A DNA stretch of 64,000 nucleotides from an uncultured Lachnospiraceae bacterium (GTDB lineage Bacteria > Bacillota > Clostridia > Lachnospirales > Lachnospiraceae). Positions 44,699 to 53,295 of the stretch are shown here, piece by piece. The stretch covers positions 62,001-126,000 of the forward strand of contig CAMWFQ010000012.1 of the NCBI GenBank assembly GCA_947173495.1, in the 5' to 3' direction. Within the stretch, counting starts at the first letter, position 1; each line of letters starts with the position of its first letter. The notes below the pieces were generated by a model. It saw only the letters and a list, made by a program, of their open reading frames with translations. It was not told the DNA's origin and searched no databases. Made by a program: the position numbers and the translations under genes.

Positions 44699-45106
44699 TT
44701 ATTTTCTTTTAACTATTTTCGTGTTGTCCTTCCAGTTTTTCAGCTTCCCCTCTTCCTTCAACATTAAATTCAGGAGCGGATCAAATCGGTTCCAATCCAC
44801 TGGCAGAGTAGTGGCCAGGTAATTTATGAGATCATAAATATCCCGCAAGGTGTCAATGGCCTCCTGGGCCTTTGCCTTCCTCTTCTCCACTAATTCCTCC
44901 GTTGTGCTCCATATTCTGTTAGCTGCCCGGATCTGAGTATAGAGCTTGTGGCACAGCGCACACATTGGCTTTGCAAATATATCCCGCCATCCTTTAGGCA
45001 CTATATTGGTATTCCATACCAACCTTGTGGCCTCTGCTCTTATTTCCTCCGCAAGATCCAACACATCCAATTTTGAGGCGCTCCTGAGCCTTGCCAATAC
45101 ACTCAT
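44699..45106 (-). CDS. avd: Avd-like accessory variability determinant of the DGR
   Basis: This 135-residue, positively charged, all-helical protein resembles the Avd four-helix bundle (LARLRSASKLDVLDLAEEIRAEATRLV; KPMCALCHKLYTQIRAANRIWSTTEELVEKRKA; TLRDIYDLINYLATTLPVDWNRFDPLLNLM). Avd forms a pentamer that binds the reverse transcriptase and template RNA and is required for retrohoming. The size matches known Avd proteins. It starts at ATG 45106 behind GAGGAAAGAGC and lies between the target gene and TR. Confidence 0.85.
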   Translation of the reverse strand: MSVLARLRSASKLDVLDLAEEIRAEATRLVWNTNIVPKGWRDIFAKPMCALCHKLYTQIRAANRIWSTTEELVEKRKAKAQEAIDTLRDIYDLINYLATTLPVDWNRFDPLLNLMLKEEGKLKNWKDNTKIVKRK

Positions 45107-45134
45107 GCTCTTTCCTCACTTTCGCAAATTATAC

Positions 45135-45157
45135 CCCGCCCCTGGGAAGGGGGCGGG
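45135..45157 (-). promoter_or_regulatory. GC-rich hairpin just downstream of the DGR variable repeat
   Basis: CCCGCCCC and GGGGCGGG form a perfect 8-bp stem with a 7-nt loop between the target gene stop and the avd-like gene, 27 bp from the VR end. Known DGRs use a DNA hairpin/cruciform just after VR to mark the homing target; this is the best candidate here, although terminator function is possible. Confidence 0.7.
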
Positions 45158-45169
45158 ATTGATCCATGA

Positions 45170-46129
45170 TTATTCCGTGATTCGGAAGCAGACGGGCACC
45201 CGGAGAGCGTTGGAGCAACTGTTGTAGCTGGCACCGCCATCGCCGCTGACATAGCAGGCATAGGTAGAATGGCCCGCACACACAGACAGCAGCCACCAGG
45301 TGGCCCGGCTTCCTCCGTCACCGGCCCCCTTGATCCGATTCTTCCAACTGTTCGCAAAAATCGGATACTGCACCGCCTGGCCTTCTCCCCATGGCTTTGT
45401 TGCCCAAATCAGTGAGCCAAACACTTCATATTCACACGGGATCCACAGTTTCCCTAAATCCTGCCACCCCCATGAGGTTGAATCATTCAGCTTTCCGGAT
45501 GCAGAATATCTCTGCTCTAAAAGGAACCGCTTGGAGCTGATAACCGCCCGCACCTCTGCCGGGAGCTTTGCCTCTAATCCGGCCAGGAAGCTCTTCACGG
45601 TTGACTTGTTATAGGGATAAGGATCCGCTGAGGTTCCGTTGTTATCGTTTGAAGTGAACCATTGCACAGTATCCGGGTAACAATCTTTTGAGATCCAATC
45701 AATATGCCACCCTACCTCCTGATCACAGCACCGTGTATATGTATTTATACCGGCAATCTGCATTTTGATCAGATAATTCCCCATGTAAATGGGTATATAG
45801 TCCTCTACATGCAGGCCATCAATGTTATGGGCTGCAAGCCTGGTTTTAATCCACCGCCACGGATCAGAAAATCCGGCAATCTCCTCAGCAAATTCCACTG
45901 TAAGATCCCGGCCCTCATAGGTGCGATCTGCTGCCTCTATGGCATAATTGGTATGCTTATTCTCAAAATTGATCTGCTCTGCACCGTATTCATCCCCTTC
46001 CTGGGTGTACGGTGTTACGTCATTATAGCTCTTGGTGCCATCCTCGTTCTGCACCTCTCCAAACTTGCGATCTGCCGCAAGCTCTTTGTTGATCACGTCA
46101 TCCACATAATCTGTTTTTAATACTGACAT
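45170..46129 (-). CDS. DGR variable target protein (receptor-binding, C-type-lectin-like C-terminus)
   Basis: This 319-residue protein ends in a C-type-lectin-like region: LWIPCEYEVFGSLIW, NSWKNRIKGAGDGGSRATWWLLSV. The VR codes for residues about 275-315 (RATWWLLSVCAGHSTYACYV and onward to VPVC). Variable positions are filled by His, Tyr, Tyr, Ser, Gly, Asp, Gly, Ser, Tyr, Asn, Asn and Leu. Such lectin folds present variable side chains on a binding face. The N-terminal part (MSVLKTDYVDDVINKELAADRKF) likely attaches it to the tail. It is preceded by an AGGAGGGC ribosome site. It most likely binds the host surface; which molecule is unknown. Confidence 0.93.
   Translation of the reverse strand: MSVLKTDYVDDVINKELAADRKFGEVQNEDGTKSYNDVTPYTQEGDEYGAEQINFENKHTNYAIEAADRTYEGRDLTVEFAEEIAGFSDPWRWIKTRLAAHNIDGLHVEDYIPIYMGNYLIKMQIAGINTYTRCCDQEVGWHIDWISKDCYPDTVQWFTSNDNNGTSADPYPYNKSTVKSFLAGLEAKLPAEVRAVISSKRFLLEQRYSASGKLNDSTSWGWQDLGKLWIPCEYEVFGSLIWATKPWGEGQAVQYPIFANSWKNRIKGAGDGGSRATWWLLSVCAGHSTYACYVSGDGGASYNSCSNALRVPVCFRITE
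45185..45308 (-). repeat. VR: DGR variable repeat (VR)
   Basis: The 124-bp VR lies at the 3' end of the target gene and matches the TR except at 15 positions. On the minus strand 14 of the changed template bases are adenine; the fifteenth is a T/C difference next to the conserved CGGGTGCCCGTCTG end. That GC-rich end is a likely initiation-of-mutagenic-homing (IMH) element. Confidence 0.95.
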
Positions 46130-46138
46130 AATGCCCTC

Positions 46139-46900
46139 CTATTCGTTAAATAAATGATTGCCGCCCAATCTCCTGGGCAGCGTTCTTTTTCTTTTCGGTT
46201 CCCGTGGATTCCCAAACGGGAAATATTCACGGCCCGCAATTAAAGGCAACCTCCTCTCTCTGATTTCTTTTTCTTCCTCCCGTGGTATCTCCGGATCCTT
46301 CAGCGGGAAATACTGATCGCCCAACCTGAAGGGAAGCCTTCTCAATTCTGTTACCACCTGAGGCTCTTCATATGCTGAAGGGGCTTTGAATGGATAATAT
46401 GCCCCGCCCAACCTTGTGCCCAATCCAAAGGGGAGCCTGAGCCGCTCCGGCTCTTTTGGCCGTGGTATCCTTGGATTCTTTAAGGGATAATAAAAAGCCC
46501 CCAAACGAAAAGGGAGCTTTACTGGCCGTGTGTAGAGGTTCCACATAACCTCATACAGCTTCAGGCAGGCCGATTCTAACCGGTTTAGATCGTCATAGCC
46601 AATAAATGCACCATTCTCCTCATATACCGTTTTTTGGCCTATCTCGCAATTTACAAAGGCATTGATCGCCTCCAAATTATCTGAAAGAGTGTTTATTTCA
46701 TCAGCAAAAGGGTATTCCTCATATTTCCGATCCGGCATTGCCCTCACAAATACCGGCCAAAACTTACGGGCCACGGCCCCCAAAAATTCAATATTATTCT
46801 TGATCCGGTTAAAGTCCACGGTGTTGAAATAATCCCCGGCATAGTTCCCGGCTTCATCCTGCCTGGCCATCCAGTCTGTTTTTGGTGTTATCCATTCCAT
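46139..46900 (-). CDS. Phage tail-associated protein with ~30-residue proline/aromatic repeats
   Basis: This 253-residue protein starts at ATG 46900, two bases after the upstream stop and 10 bases after AGGAGG. The first 130 residues look like a phage tail protein N-terminus (MEWITPKTDW, YFNTVDFNRIKNNIEFLG). Residues about 130-253 are four to five imperfect repeats of the form LPFRLGxxYYPLKxPxxPR, each rich in basic, proline and aromatic residues. It lies between the tail hub and the DGR target, so it may link or display the variable protein. The family was not recognised. Confidence 0.7.
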   Translation of the reverse strand: MEWITPKTDWMARQDEAGNYAGDYFNTVDFNRIKNNIEFLGAVARKFWPVFVRAMPDRKYEEYPFADEINTLSDNLEAINAFVNCEIGQKTVYEENGAFIGYDDLNRLESACLKLYEVMWNLYTRPVKLPFRLGAFYYPLKNPRIPRPKEPERLRLPFGLGTRLGGAYYPFKAPSAYEEPQVVTELRRLPFRLGDQYFPLKDPEIPREEEKEIRERRLPLIAGREYFPFGNPREPKRKRTLPRRLGGNHLFNE

Positions 46901-46901
46901 T

Positions 46902-49142
46902 TCACACATGCCTCCTTGCCACCAGTGTACCGCTCAGGGCCCCGGAATAGTTCAAGCCTACATCTTCAAGCCTTATCATTAAATTCTCTACATACCGGCT
47001 TTCTAGGTATGCAAGATCATTGGTATCCAGGATCGGATCTCCCCGGTACTTCAATTCATACTGATTGCCGCCCTTGTAGTAGGCCCCCACCCATTCCACC
47101 AGGTTCTTAGCGTCCTCTGCTGAGCTTATGAGCGGATTATTCCAGGTTTGAATGCTGCCGCTGTTATTCAGCTTTGTGGTTTCCTGAGAAGTGGTGATGT
47201 TGTACTCATATCCCCGCACCGTGATCACCGTCTTGGTATCCTTGGCCGGGGGCTTTGTGATCCTGACTTTGCACCAGTAAGAGCTACTTTCCACCACCAC
47301 GGCCCCAAAATCCTGAATAGCCTCATTTATCATGCACACCGCTGAGAGGTTATGCACCGCATTACCGAAATTTATTTCAAATTCCCTCACTTCTCCTGCT
47401 GCCAATATGGTTTCTTCCGTTGTGAGATCCTTCAGCTCTGTGCCTCTTGTGTAGATTGTCCGGATCACCCTCAGCTCCTTCACCTTTTCCAGTTTGGTGC
47501 CGTTGGGTGTGGCCGTTAGATCGTCATAGGTGAGCCTATAATCCGTCTGACTTCCAAAAAGAATCTGCTTCAGGTGGATCCGGTTGTGCGGCTTTGCCCT
47601 GGTAAATTCAATTTCTATTTTGTCGGTGTCTATAAAATCATAGTAAACTATGGTTTTTTCCGTGATACTCTTGCTTTTGAACCGCTTCAGGCGCTTCCCA
47701 TCGTTGAATGTGGTGATCGTAAATTCCACCGGCTGAATGCTTCCGAAAAGAAGAGTTAAGTTGTAAAAGGTATAGGCGCTTTCCATGGTGAGGGTGATCA
47801 CCGGGTTCTCCTCAAAATATCCCTCCTCATTGCTTATGGATTCGCTTACATAGCCCACCTCCATGAAATTCTTCCCCCTGGGCATAAAATACTGCTGCCT
47901 GCCTACCTGGGAATAATTCTGCTCAAATGCCGCATATTCAGAATATGGCCGCTCTTTCAGCAGGCACTCAATACTGCCGTACTCTGCCACCTGGTTTGCC
48001 GCCACCTCCTTCTCCGGCTCAAAAGAGGATTTCAGCATGATAATTCCATCCCGGTTTTGCATTACCACGCTTCTCCCGGCATTGGCAATGAGCTGAAGGC
48101 ATTCCTTGTGTTTCACCATAGGCAGCGGATTGTATACTATAACCTTTTTCAGGTATGGATCGATCCAGTACCCCTCCGGGAGCACTCCCGCATCCTCAAA
48201 CACATCCACCGCCAAATCAAAAAGGGAGATACCTTCAGGCCGGTACTCTCCCCTTTTATATTCGTCATTCATATACTCAAAAATATCCACAGCGCCAAAC
48301 TTTGCCAGTTTATCATCGGCACTCCACTCCTGCATGAAGAGGGTGCCACCCTTTACCCACTCAATGCTTCCATTGTTCAGGGTGTAGCCATAATATACGG
48401 CCATTTCCTGGCCGGTTTCCATGTAGTTAATGGCACTGTCATCATTATCCACATTATAGTATTTATCCATGTTTTCTATGGTCACACTAAAGTCAACGCT
48501 TGGCAGGCTCTCCGATATGGGAGAAATGTGGCTCTTCATTTCAGCGCTCACTATCTTCTCATTGTCAAACGTGATTCCGATCCCAAATACAATATTGAGG
48601 ATCCGGAACCTGCCGATCCCGTTTTTCATTTTCCTTGGATAGATTTTCATAAATGTGGTGTTGTTGAAGGTGTCCTCTGTCTTGAATGTGGGTGAATCGT
48701 TCTCATAGTCAAAAATGCCTTCATCCGTTTCCACCGTGAGCTCCACCGGGTAAGCCTCCCCCAATTCCAGGGTGAGGCCCTTTATATCCAATGGATCCAG
48801 TGTATTGAAATGAATGATAACCACCGGCTGCTGCCCCTGGCCGCATAATGCCTCTGTTACCATACCGGCATTATAAAAGCTCTTTCCCGGCCCATTCCTG
48901 GGCAGGAAATACATGGAGCGATCCACCTTTGAAAAATCATTCTCATAGGTTGCATAGGTTTTATTTACCGCCTCTGTGCTCAGCGGCTTAATGAGATCGG
49001 CAAAATATGTATATCCCGCATTCTGCACCTCTGCCGCCGTTTGGGCCGCCTGGTTTATCAGGCCCAGGCTGATCCTCATATATGACTTATTCCGGGCAGC
49101 CTGCTTCATGCCCTCTTTGTACTCTGTGCTTACATACTGCAT
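46902..49142 (-). CDS. Phage tail hub/baseplate protein
   Basis: This 746-residue protein follows the small distal-tail gene and precedes the receptor-binding region, the position of Tal/hub proteins. It contains two related halves: ENDFSKVDRSMYFLPRNGPGKSFYNAGM near residue 65 and EQNYSQVGRQQYFMPRGKNFMEVGYV near 400. Each is followed by beta-rich sequence containing VEFTITTF-like strands. No peptidase motif was found. The function is by position. Confidence 0.78.
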   Translation of the reverse strand: MQYVSTEYKEGMKQAARNKSYMRISLGLINQAAQTAAEVQNAGYTYFADLIKPLSTEAVNKTYATYENDFSKVDRSMYFLPRNGPGKSFYNAGMVTEALCGQGQQPVVIIHFNTLDPLDIKGLTLELGEAYPVELTVETDEGIFDYENDSPTFKTEDTFNNTTFMKIYPRKMKNGIGRFRILNIVFGIGITFDNEKIVSAEMKSHISPISESLPSVDFSVTIENMDKYYNVDNDDSAINYMETGQEMAVYYGYTLNNGSIEWVKGGTLFMQEWSADDKLAKFGAVDIFEYMNDEYKRGEYRPEGISLFDLAVDVFEDAGVLPEGYWIDPYLKKVIVYNPLPMVKHKECLQLIANAGRSVVMQNRDGIIMLKSSFEPEKEVAANQVAEYGSIECLLKERPYSEYAAFEQNYSQVGRQQYFMPRGKNFMEVGYVSESISNEEGYFEENPVITLTMESAYTFYNLTLLFGSIQPVEFTITTFNDGKRLKRFKSKSITEKTIVYYDFIDTDKIEIEFTRAKPHNRIHLKQILFGSQTDYRLTYDDLTATPNGTKLEKVKELRVIRTIYTRGTELKDLTTEETILAAGEVREFEINFGNAVHNLSAVCMINEAIQDFGAVVVESSSYWCKVRITKPPAKDTKTVITVRGYEYNITTSQETTKLNNSGSIQTWNNPLISSAEDAKNLVEWVGAYYKGGNQYELKYRGDPILDTNDLAYLESRYVENLMIRLEDVGLNYSGALSGTLVARRHV

Positions 49143-49152
49143 ACTGTATCAC

Positions 49153-49524
49153 CTACATTTCAATAAAATTCAAAGTAACATCTTTATATACCGGCCTCCC
49201 CTCCTCATAAGTGTAAATTGGTGTGCTTCTGTCACCGGCATACATTTCCAGGCTTCCTCCGGCATTTTGATCCGGTATGAAAAAATTCACGCTCAGCCCA
49301 AACTTTTTCTTTATTGCCTGCCTTATCACCATGTATTCATCCGGCCTGAGTACGAACCACTTACACTCAATTTTATGCACGTCCTCCCGTATGATCTGAG
49401 ATACCATTTTCCCGTTGGCATTTCTCTCACTCTCCGATATATCATAGTCGGATATGGTCATCTGAGAGGGATCGGGGAGAGATACCCCGCCCACAATCAG
49501 AATATTATGATATTTTGCCGCCAT
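49153..49524 (-). CDS. Phage distal tail-type protein (DUF6711-like)
   Basis: This 123-residue protein begins MAAKYHNILIVGGVSLPDPSQMTISDYDIS and has a beta-rich sequence ending YKDVTLNFIEM. It resembles small phage proteins that follow the tape measure in clostridial siphophages. The place between tape measure and hub matches a Dit-type role. The ORF is intact, with GGAGGGGAG before its start. Confidence 0.7.
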   Translation of the reverse strand: MAAKYHNILIVGGVSLPDPSQMTISDYDISESERNANGKMVSQIIREDVHKIECKWFVLRPDEYMVIRQAIKKKFGLSVNFFIPDQNAGGSLEMYAGDRSTPIYTYEEGRPVYKDVTLNFIEM

Positions 49525-49542
49525 GCGTTCTCTCTCCCCTCC

Positions 49543-52500
49543 TTATGCGTTGGCCATCTGATAGCCTTTTCTCCGTCTGTATTTGTCCGTTTGCTCCACC
49601 AGTGTTTTACTGTCAAGCAATACAGTTGTGTGAATGGTCTGCCATTCCTCCCCTGCATCCATTTCTCCGATAATGGCCCGGATATTCATGGAGATAATTT
49701 CTCCAATCCTGGCCGCCACCTTATCCATCCATCCGGTATTGTTTTCCAGTGGCACAACCGCCTCCTGCCCGGCTTCTCCAACCATTGCAATAGTGGCCTG
49801 GTCTACAATGCCGCCCTTTGCAAGTCTTGGTATTGATACATTACCTATTGTGGAGATATTGAAGCCAAATGTTTTCCCGCCTATCTCCGGCACCCAATCC
49901 GGCACATCAAAGCTCAGGTTATTCAGCGCCCGGATCATTCCGTTTATGCCGTTGATCACACCGTTGGCCATCTTCTCAACTCCTCCAATTATGGAATTTA
50001 TCACCCCTTTTATAGAGCTCCAAATCCCATTGAAGATATTTACCACGGTTGTTTTCATGCTCTCCCACATATTGCTCCACGTTGTTTTGATACTGCTCAG
50101 GGCCGTGCTTATGCCGCTCTGAATCGTTCCCATTATCGTGGTGATCGTGCTCTTAATGGCATTGAAAATGGTGTTTACGGTTGTTTTTATGCTTTCCAGT
50201 ATTGTGCTAAACGTGGTCTTGATACTATTCAGCACGGTGCTGATCGTGGTGCTCACAGCATTTATAATTGTGGTGATCGTGCTCTTGATCGCATTGAATA
50301 CGGTTGTAACGGTATTCTTAATGCTTTCCAGTATCGTGCTGAAGGTTGTTTTTATCGCATTCAGTACAGTGCTTATGATCGTGCTTATCGCATTGATCGT
50401 GGTGCTTATTATGCTTTTGATTGCATTCCACACTGTATTTATGAGAGTTTTGATCGCCTCCCAAATGGTCTGAAAAATCGTCTTGATTGTATTCAGCTCC
50501 GCACTGATAACTGAAGAGATAACTCCCAGGGCCGTTGAAATAATGGCCTTGATCGCACTCCACACAGCGCTCACTATATTCTTTATGGCATCCCATATTG
50601 CAGAGAAAAAGGTTTTAATCACTTCCCATGCCCTCTGCCAGTCACCGGTAAACACTCCGGCTATAAAATCGATCAGGCCGCCCAATGCGTCAAAAATATT
50701 TCCGATCACATCAGCAACCACTCCGGCCACCTTCAAGAATATGCTGCCCACTGTATTCAGGGCCGCCGCTATGTACGGGGCCGTGGCAATAAACCACTCT
50801 ATGAATGGCTGAAGCGTCTGCTCCCAAATATCTTTTATTGCATCCGCTATCTTTCCGATCAGTTCCAGGCCCTTATTGATTGCGGGCTGTATGTGTTCAT
50901 CAATTAGCGGCTTCACCTTCGCCTGAAGGCCTTCCAATACCGGTAATATATATGAGTTATAGGCATCCAGTAGTTTCCCGGTTATGCTGCTGAGCCCTGC
51001 TGCCAGTGAGCTGAACATGGGAGCCAAATGTTGATCATACACCTCATTAGCCTTGCTGAAAGTGTCATCCACCACTTGCTTGATATTCCCTAAAAATCCG
51101 CTCCGCACTCCCAACGTGCCATCCAGGGCCGTTTTAAATTTATCCTGGTTATCTATGAAGGGCCTTGTGATAATGTCCTTTATATCCCGGTACAGCTTCG
51201 CACCGATCTCTGCTGCCCCCATGGCCGCATTGGCAAAAATGCCTATAATGTTAGCCGTTACCTGCTGCCCGTTCTCTCCTCCAAATACAGAGAAGATATT
51301 GGCCGCCGCCTGGGCAAAATCCCCCTGAATCTTCACGATCTCTGAGCTTATATCAAACATGCTCACTATATGCCGCTTGATCCGCTCTTTGTTCTGGTCC
51401 AGGTACTTATTCAGGCCGCCTAATAGGTTTGTGGCTATCGTGATCCCTATGCTTGCCGCCGCTCCTGCCTGCTGCCCTAAAGAGTAGGCCCATGTATTCA
51501 GGAAGTTATTGGCTGCCTGCAATACGGCGGGATCCGTCCAAATCTCTTTCAGGCTCTTCTTAATGCCCTCAATAGCCTGCTTCAGAGGTTCCAGGGTTAC
51601 ATCCCCCAGGCCTGCCTTAAATCCCTTCTTAAAAAGCTCAGCAAGCTCCTTCAGCCGGTTCCAAATCTTTTCCAGTACCGGGTTAAGCGTTGCATCCGCT
51701 TCGTCTGCTGCATCCACTATGTTCTCAGAGAGAGCTCCTCCTGAAGCGCCGCCACCGCCGCCTCCGGATCCGCCGCTCCCACTATCCTCTGCCGCCTTCG
51801 TCAGGCTATGAATTTCATCAAAGGAAGCCAGGCCATGAAAAGCCTCCTCCGCTTTCTTCGCTGATTTCCCCGCCTTATCCGTGGCCCCTGAGAGGCTCCC
51901 GGCTGAATCCGTTGCAGAATCTAGGGCCCCTCCCATTTCATTCACTGAGGTTGTGGTTTTTGTGTTCTTTCCGGTGATCTTTGAAATGAAATTGCTGAAG
52001 GCATCGGTTACGGTCAAAATCTTTGCAAGTAGCTGATTGAGCACCCGGATCACCGGTGTTAATACAGCAATAAGGCCCTGCCCAATGGCCGCCTTTAAAG
52101 CATTAAATCTCTCAGTAAGCACCCGCACCTGGTTAGCCCACCCATCTGAAGTGCGGGCAAAATCGCCTTGTGCGTCCTTTGTCACTGATAACAGATAGTT
52201 GTACCTGAGGATCGCCTGCTCCTGCTGTGACATTGCATTATAAGCCTTTGTTATTCCCTGGCTGAGTGCGTATGCCTCCATATTGGCCACGGACATATTG
52301 ATCCCCAACTGCTTCAGCGGTTCGGTTTCTCCTGATATTCCGGCCCGGATCTTCTCAAATGCCGCATCATTTTCCAGGTTATAAAAAGAGGCCATATCTG
52401 CCGCAAGCCCCGCCATTTCCATAGACATTTCAGCCGCCTGGTTTGTGGCTATTCCCATGGATTTCAGCATCGCCCCTAATGTTGAGGTGTACTTCTTTGC

Positions 52501-52854
52501 GCTTGTTTCAGATAGGCCAAATTGTTCAAGTGCATCCCTGGCAAAATGGTTGATTGTTTCAGACATGGCCCCAAACGTGACATCCACCACGTTCTGCACC
52601 TCTGCAAGGGCAGAGCCCAACTCAATGCAGCTCTTTCCAAAACTGATCAGTGCCGTTACAGAAAAAGCAACGGCCACCGCCTTCCCAATCTTGCCAAATG
52701 CACTCTTTATTTTTTCTGTTTGTCTTTCAACTGCACTGGTTGCTTTTTTGGTCTGCTGCTGTACTTTTTGCAGCTCCTCATAGTATGCCCGTGTTTGGGC
52801 CTCAATGATTACTTGCAGCCGTTCCAGCGTCATTCCTTCCACTGTTCTCTTCAC
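49543..52854 (-). CDS. Phage tail tape measure protein
   Basis: This 1103-residue protein starts at GTG 52854 behind AAGGAG; an ATG seven codons later has a poorly spaced site. The N-terminal coiled coil (EELQKVQQQTKKATSAVERQTEKIKSAFGKIGKAVAVAF) is followed by the phage tail tape-measure domain (about 60-240). Further on there is a Gly/Ser linker (about 345-370) and, from about 780 to 980, repeated hydrophobic segments TTFSTILESIKTTVNTIFNAIKSTI. Tape measures set tail length and reach into the membrane at DNA entry. The size predicts a tail of about 165 nm by the usual 0.15 nm per residue rule. Confidence 0.95.
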   Translation of the reverse strand: MKRTVEGMTLERLQVIIEAQTRAYYEELQKVQQQTKKATSAVERQTEKIKSAFGKIGKAVAVAFSVTALISFGKSCIELGSALAEVQNVVDVTFGAMSETINHFARDALEQFGLSETSAKKYTSTLGAMLKSMGIATNQAAEMSMEMAGLAADMASFYNLENDAAFEKIRAGISGETEPLKQLGINMSVANMEAYALSQGITKAYNAMSQQEQAILRYNYLLSVTKDAQGDFARTSDGWANQVRVLTERFNALKAAIGQGLIAVLTPVIRVLNQLLAKILTVTDAFSNFISKITGKNTKTTTSVNEMGGALDSATDSAGSLSGATDKAGKSAKKAEEAFHGLASFDEIHSLTKAAEDSGSGGSGGGGGGASGGALSENIVDAADEADATLNPVLEKIWNRLKELAELFKKGFKAGLGDVTLEPLKQAIEGIKKSLKEIWTDPAVLQAANNFLNTWAYSLGQQAGAAASIGITIATNLLGGLNKYLDQNKERIKRHIVSMFDISSEIVKIQGDFAQAAANIFSVFGGENGQQVTANIIGIFANAAMGAAEIGAKLYRDIKDIITRPFIDNQDKFKTALDGTLGVRSGFLGNIKQVVDDTFSKANEVYDQHLAPMFSSLAAGLSSITGKLLDAYNSYILPVLEGLQAKVKPLIDEHIQPAINKGLELIGKIADAIKDIWEQTLQPFIEWFIATAPYIAAALNTVGSIFLKVAGVVADVIGNIFDALGGLIDFIAGVFTGDWQRAWEVIKTFFSAIWDAIKNIVSAVWSAIKAIISTALGVISSVISAELNTIKTIFQTIWEAIKTLINTVWNAIKSIISTTINAISTIISTVLNAIKTTFSTILESIKNTVTTVFNAIKSTITTIINAVSTTISTVLNSIKTTFSTILESIKTTVNTIFNAIKSTITTIMGTIQSGISTALSSIKTTWSNMWESMKTTVVNIFNGIWSSIKGVINSIIGGVEKMANGVINGINGMIRALNNLSFDVPDWVPEIGGKTFGFNISTIGNVSIPRLAKGGIVDQATIAMVGEAGQEAVVPLENNTGWMDKVAARIGEIISMNIRAIIGEMDAGEEWQTIHTTVLLDSKTLVEQTDKYRRRKGYQMANA

Positions 52855-53266
52855 CTCGCTCCTTGGCCAATCGTTCCCTCATAGCCATGTTGTGCCTGAA
52901 GATAAAGTCATCCATTCTTGCCTTGTGTAACTCCATTTCCGGGCTCAGTTTGCGCTTATCCCCTGCATCTTCCTGCTCGGTGAAATTTGTCTTTTCCTCC
53001 TCATTTCCAAATAATTCCGGGTAATATTCTTTCGGGAGCCGGATCGCCACTTTATTATCCATAAGCCTGCCAACCACATTACCGATCTGAAGGGCCTGGT
53101 TGAAGAGGAGCATGATCTGATCCTTCAGCTCTGCCTCCCGCTTTTTCTGTTCGTGCTCTTTCTTCCTGGCATAGCTTTCCAGGAGATCGCTCACCTCTCC
53201 CAGGCTCAGCTCCCAAAAATATTCAGGGCCATACCCGGCATCCAAAAATGCAGGGTACAGCCCCAT
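52802..53266 (-). CDS. Tail assembly chaperone-like protein (second)
   Basis: This 154-residue protein (MGLYPAFLDAGYGPEYFWELSLGEV) precedes the tape measure, the place of lambda gpGT-type chaperones. Its frame stays open upstream of the ATG, overlapping the end of the previous gene in the -1 frame, but no canonical slippery heptamer was found. Independent start at ATG 53266 behind GAGGCAATA is possible. The C-terminus overlaps the tape measure by 53 bases. Confidence 0.7.
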   Translation of the reverse strand: MGLYPAFLDAGYGPEYFWELSLGEVSDLLESYARKKEHEQKKREAELKDQIMLLFNQALQIGNVVGRLMDNKVAIRLPKEYYPELFGNEEEKTNFTEQEDAGDKRKLSPEMELHKARMDDFIFRHNMAMRERLAKERGEENSGRNDAGTAASNH

Positions 53267-53295
53267 TATTGCCTCTGATACTGTTTCAGACTCTT

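Noticed and set aside
44543-45308. TR/VR as an ordinary tandem duplication or assembly artefact
   Set aside because: Differences are almost entirely at template adenines, which random drift or misassembly would not produce.
49634-50812. Long plus-strand frames opposite the tape measure gene
   Set aside because: They are by-products of the repetitive antisense sequence and carry no protein features.
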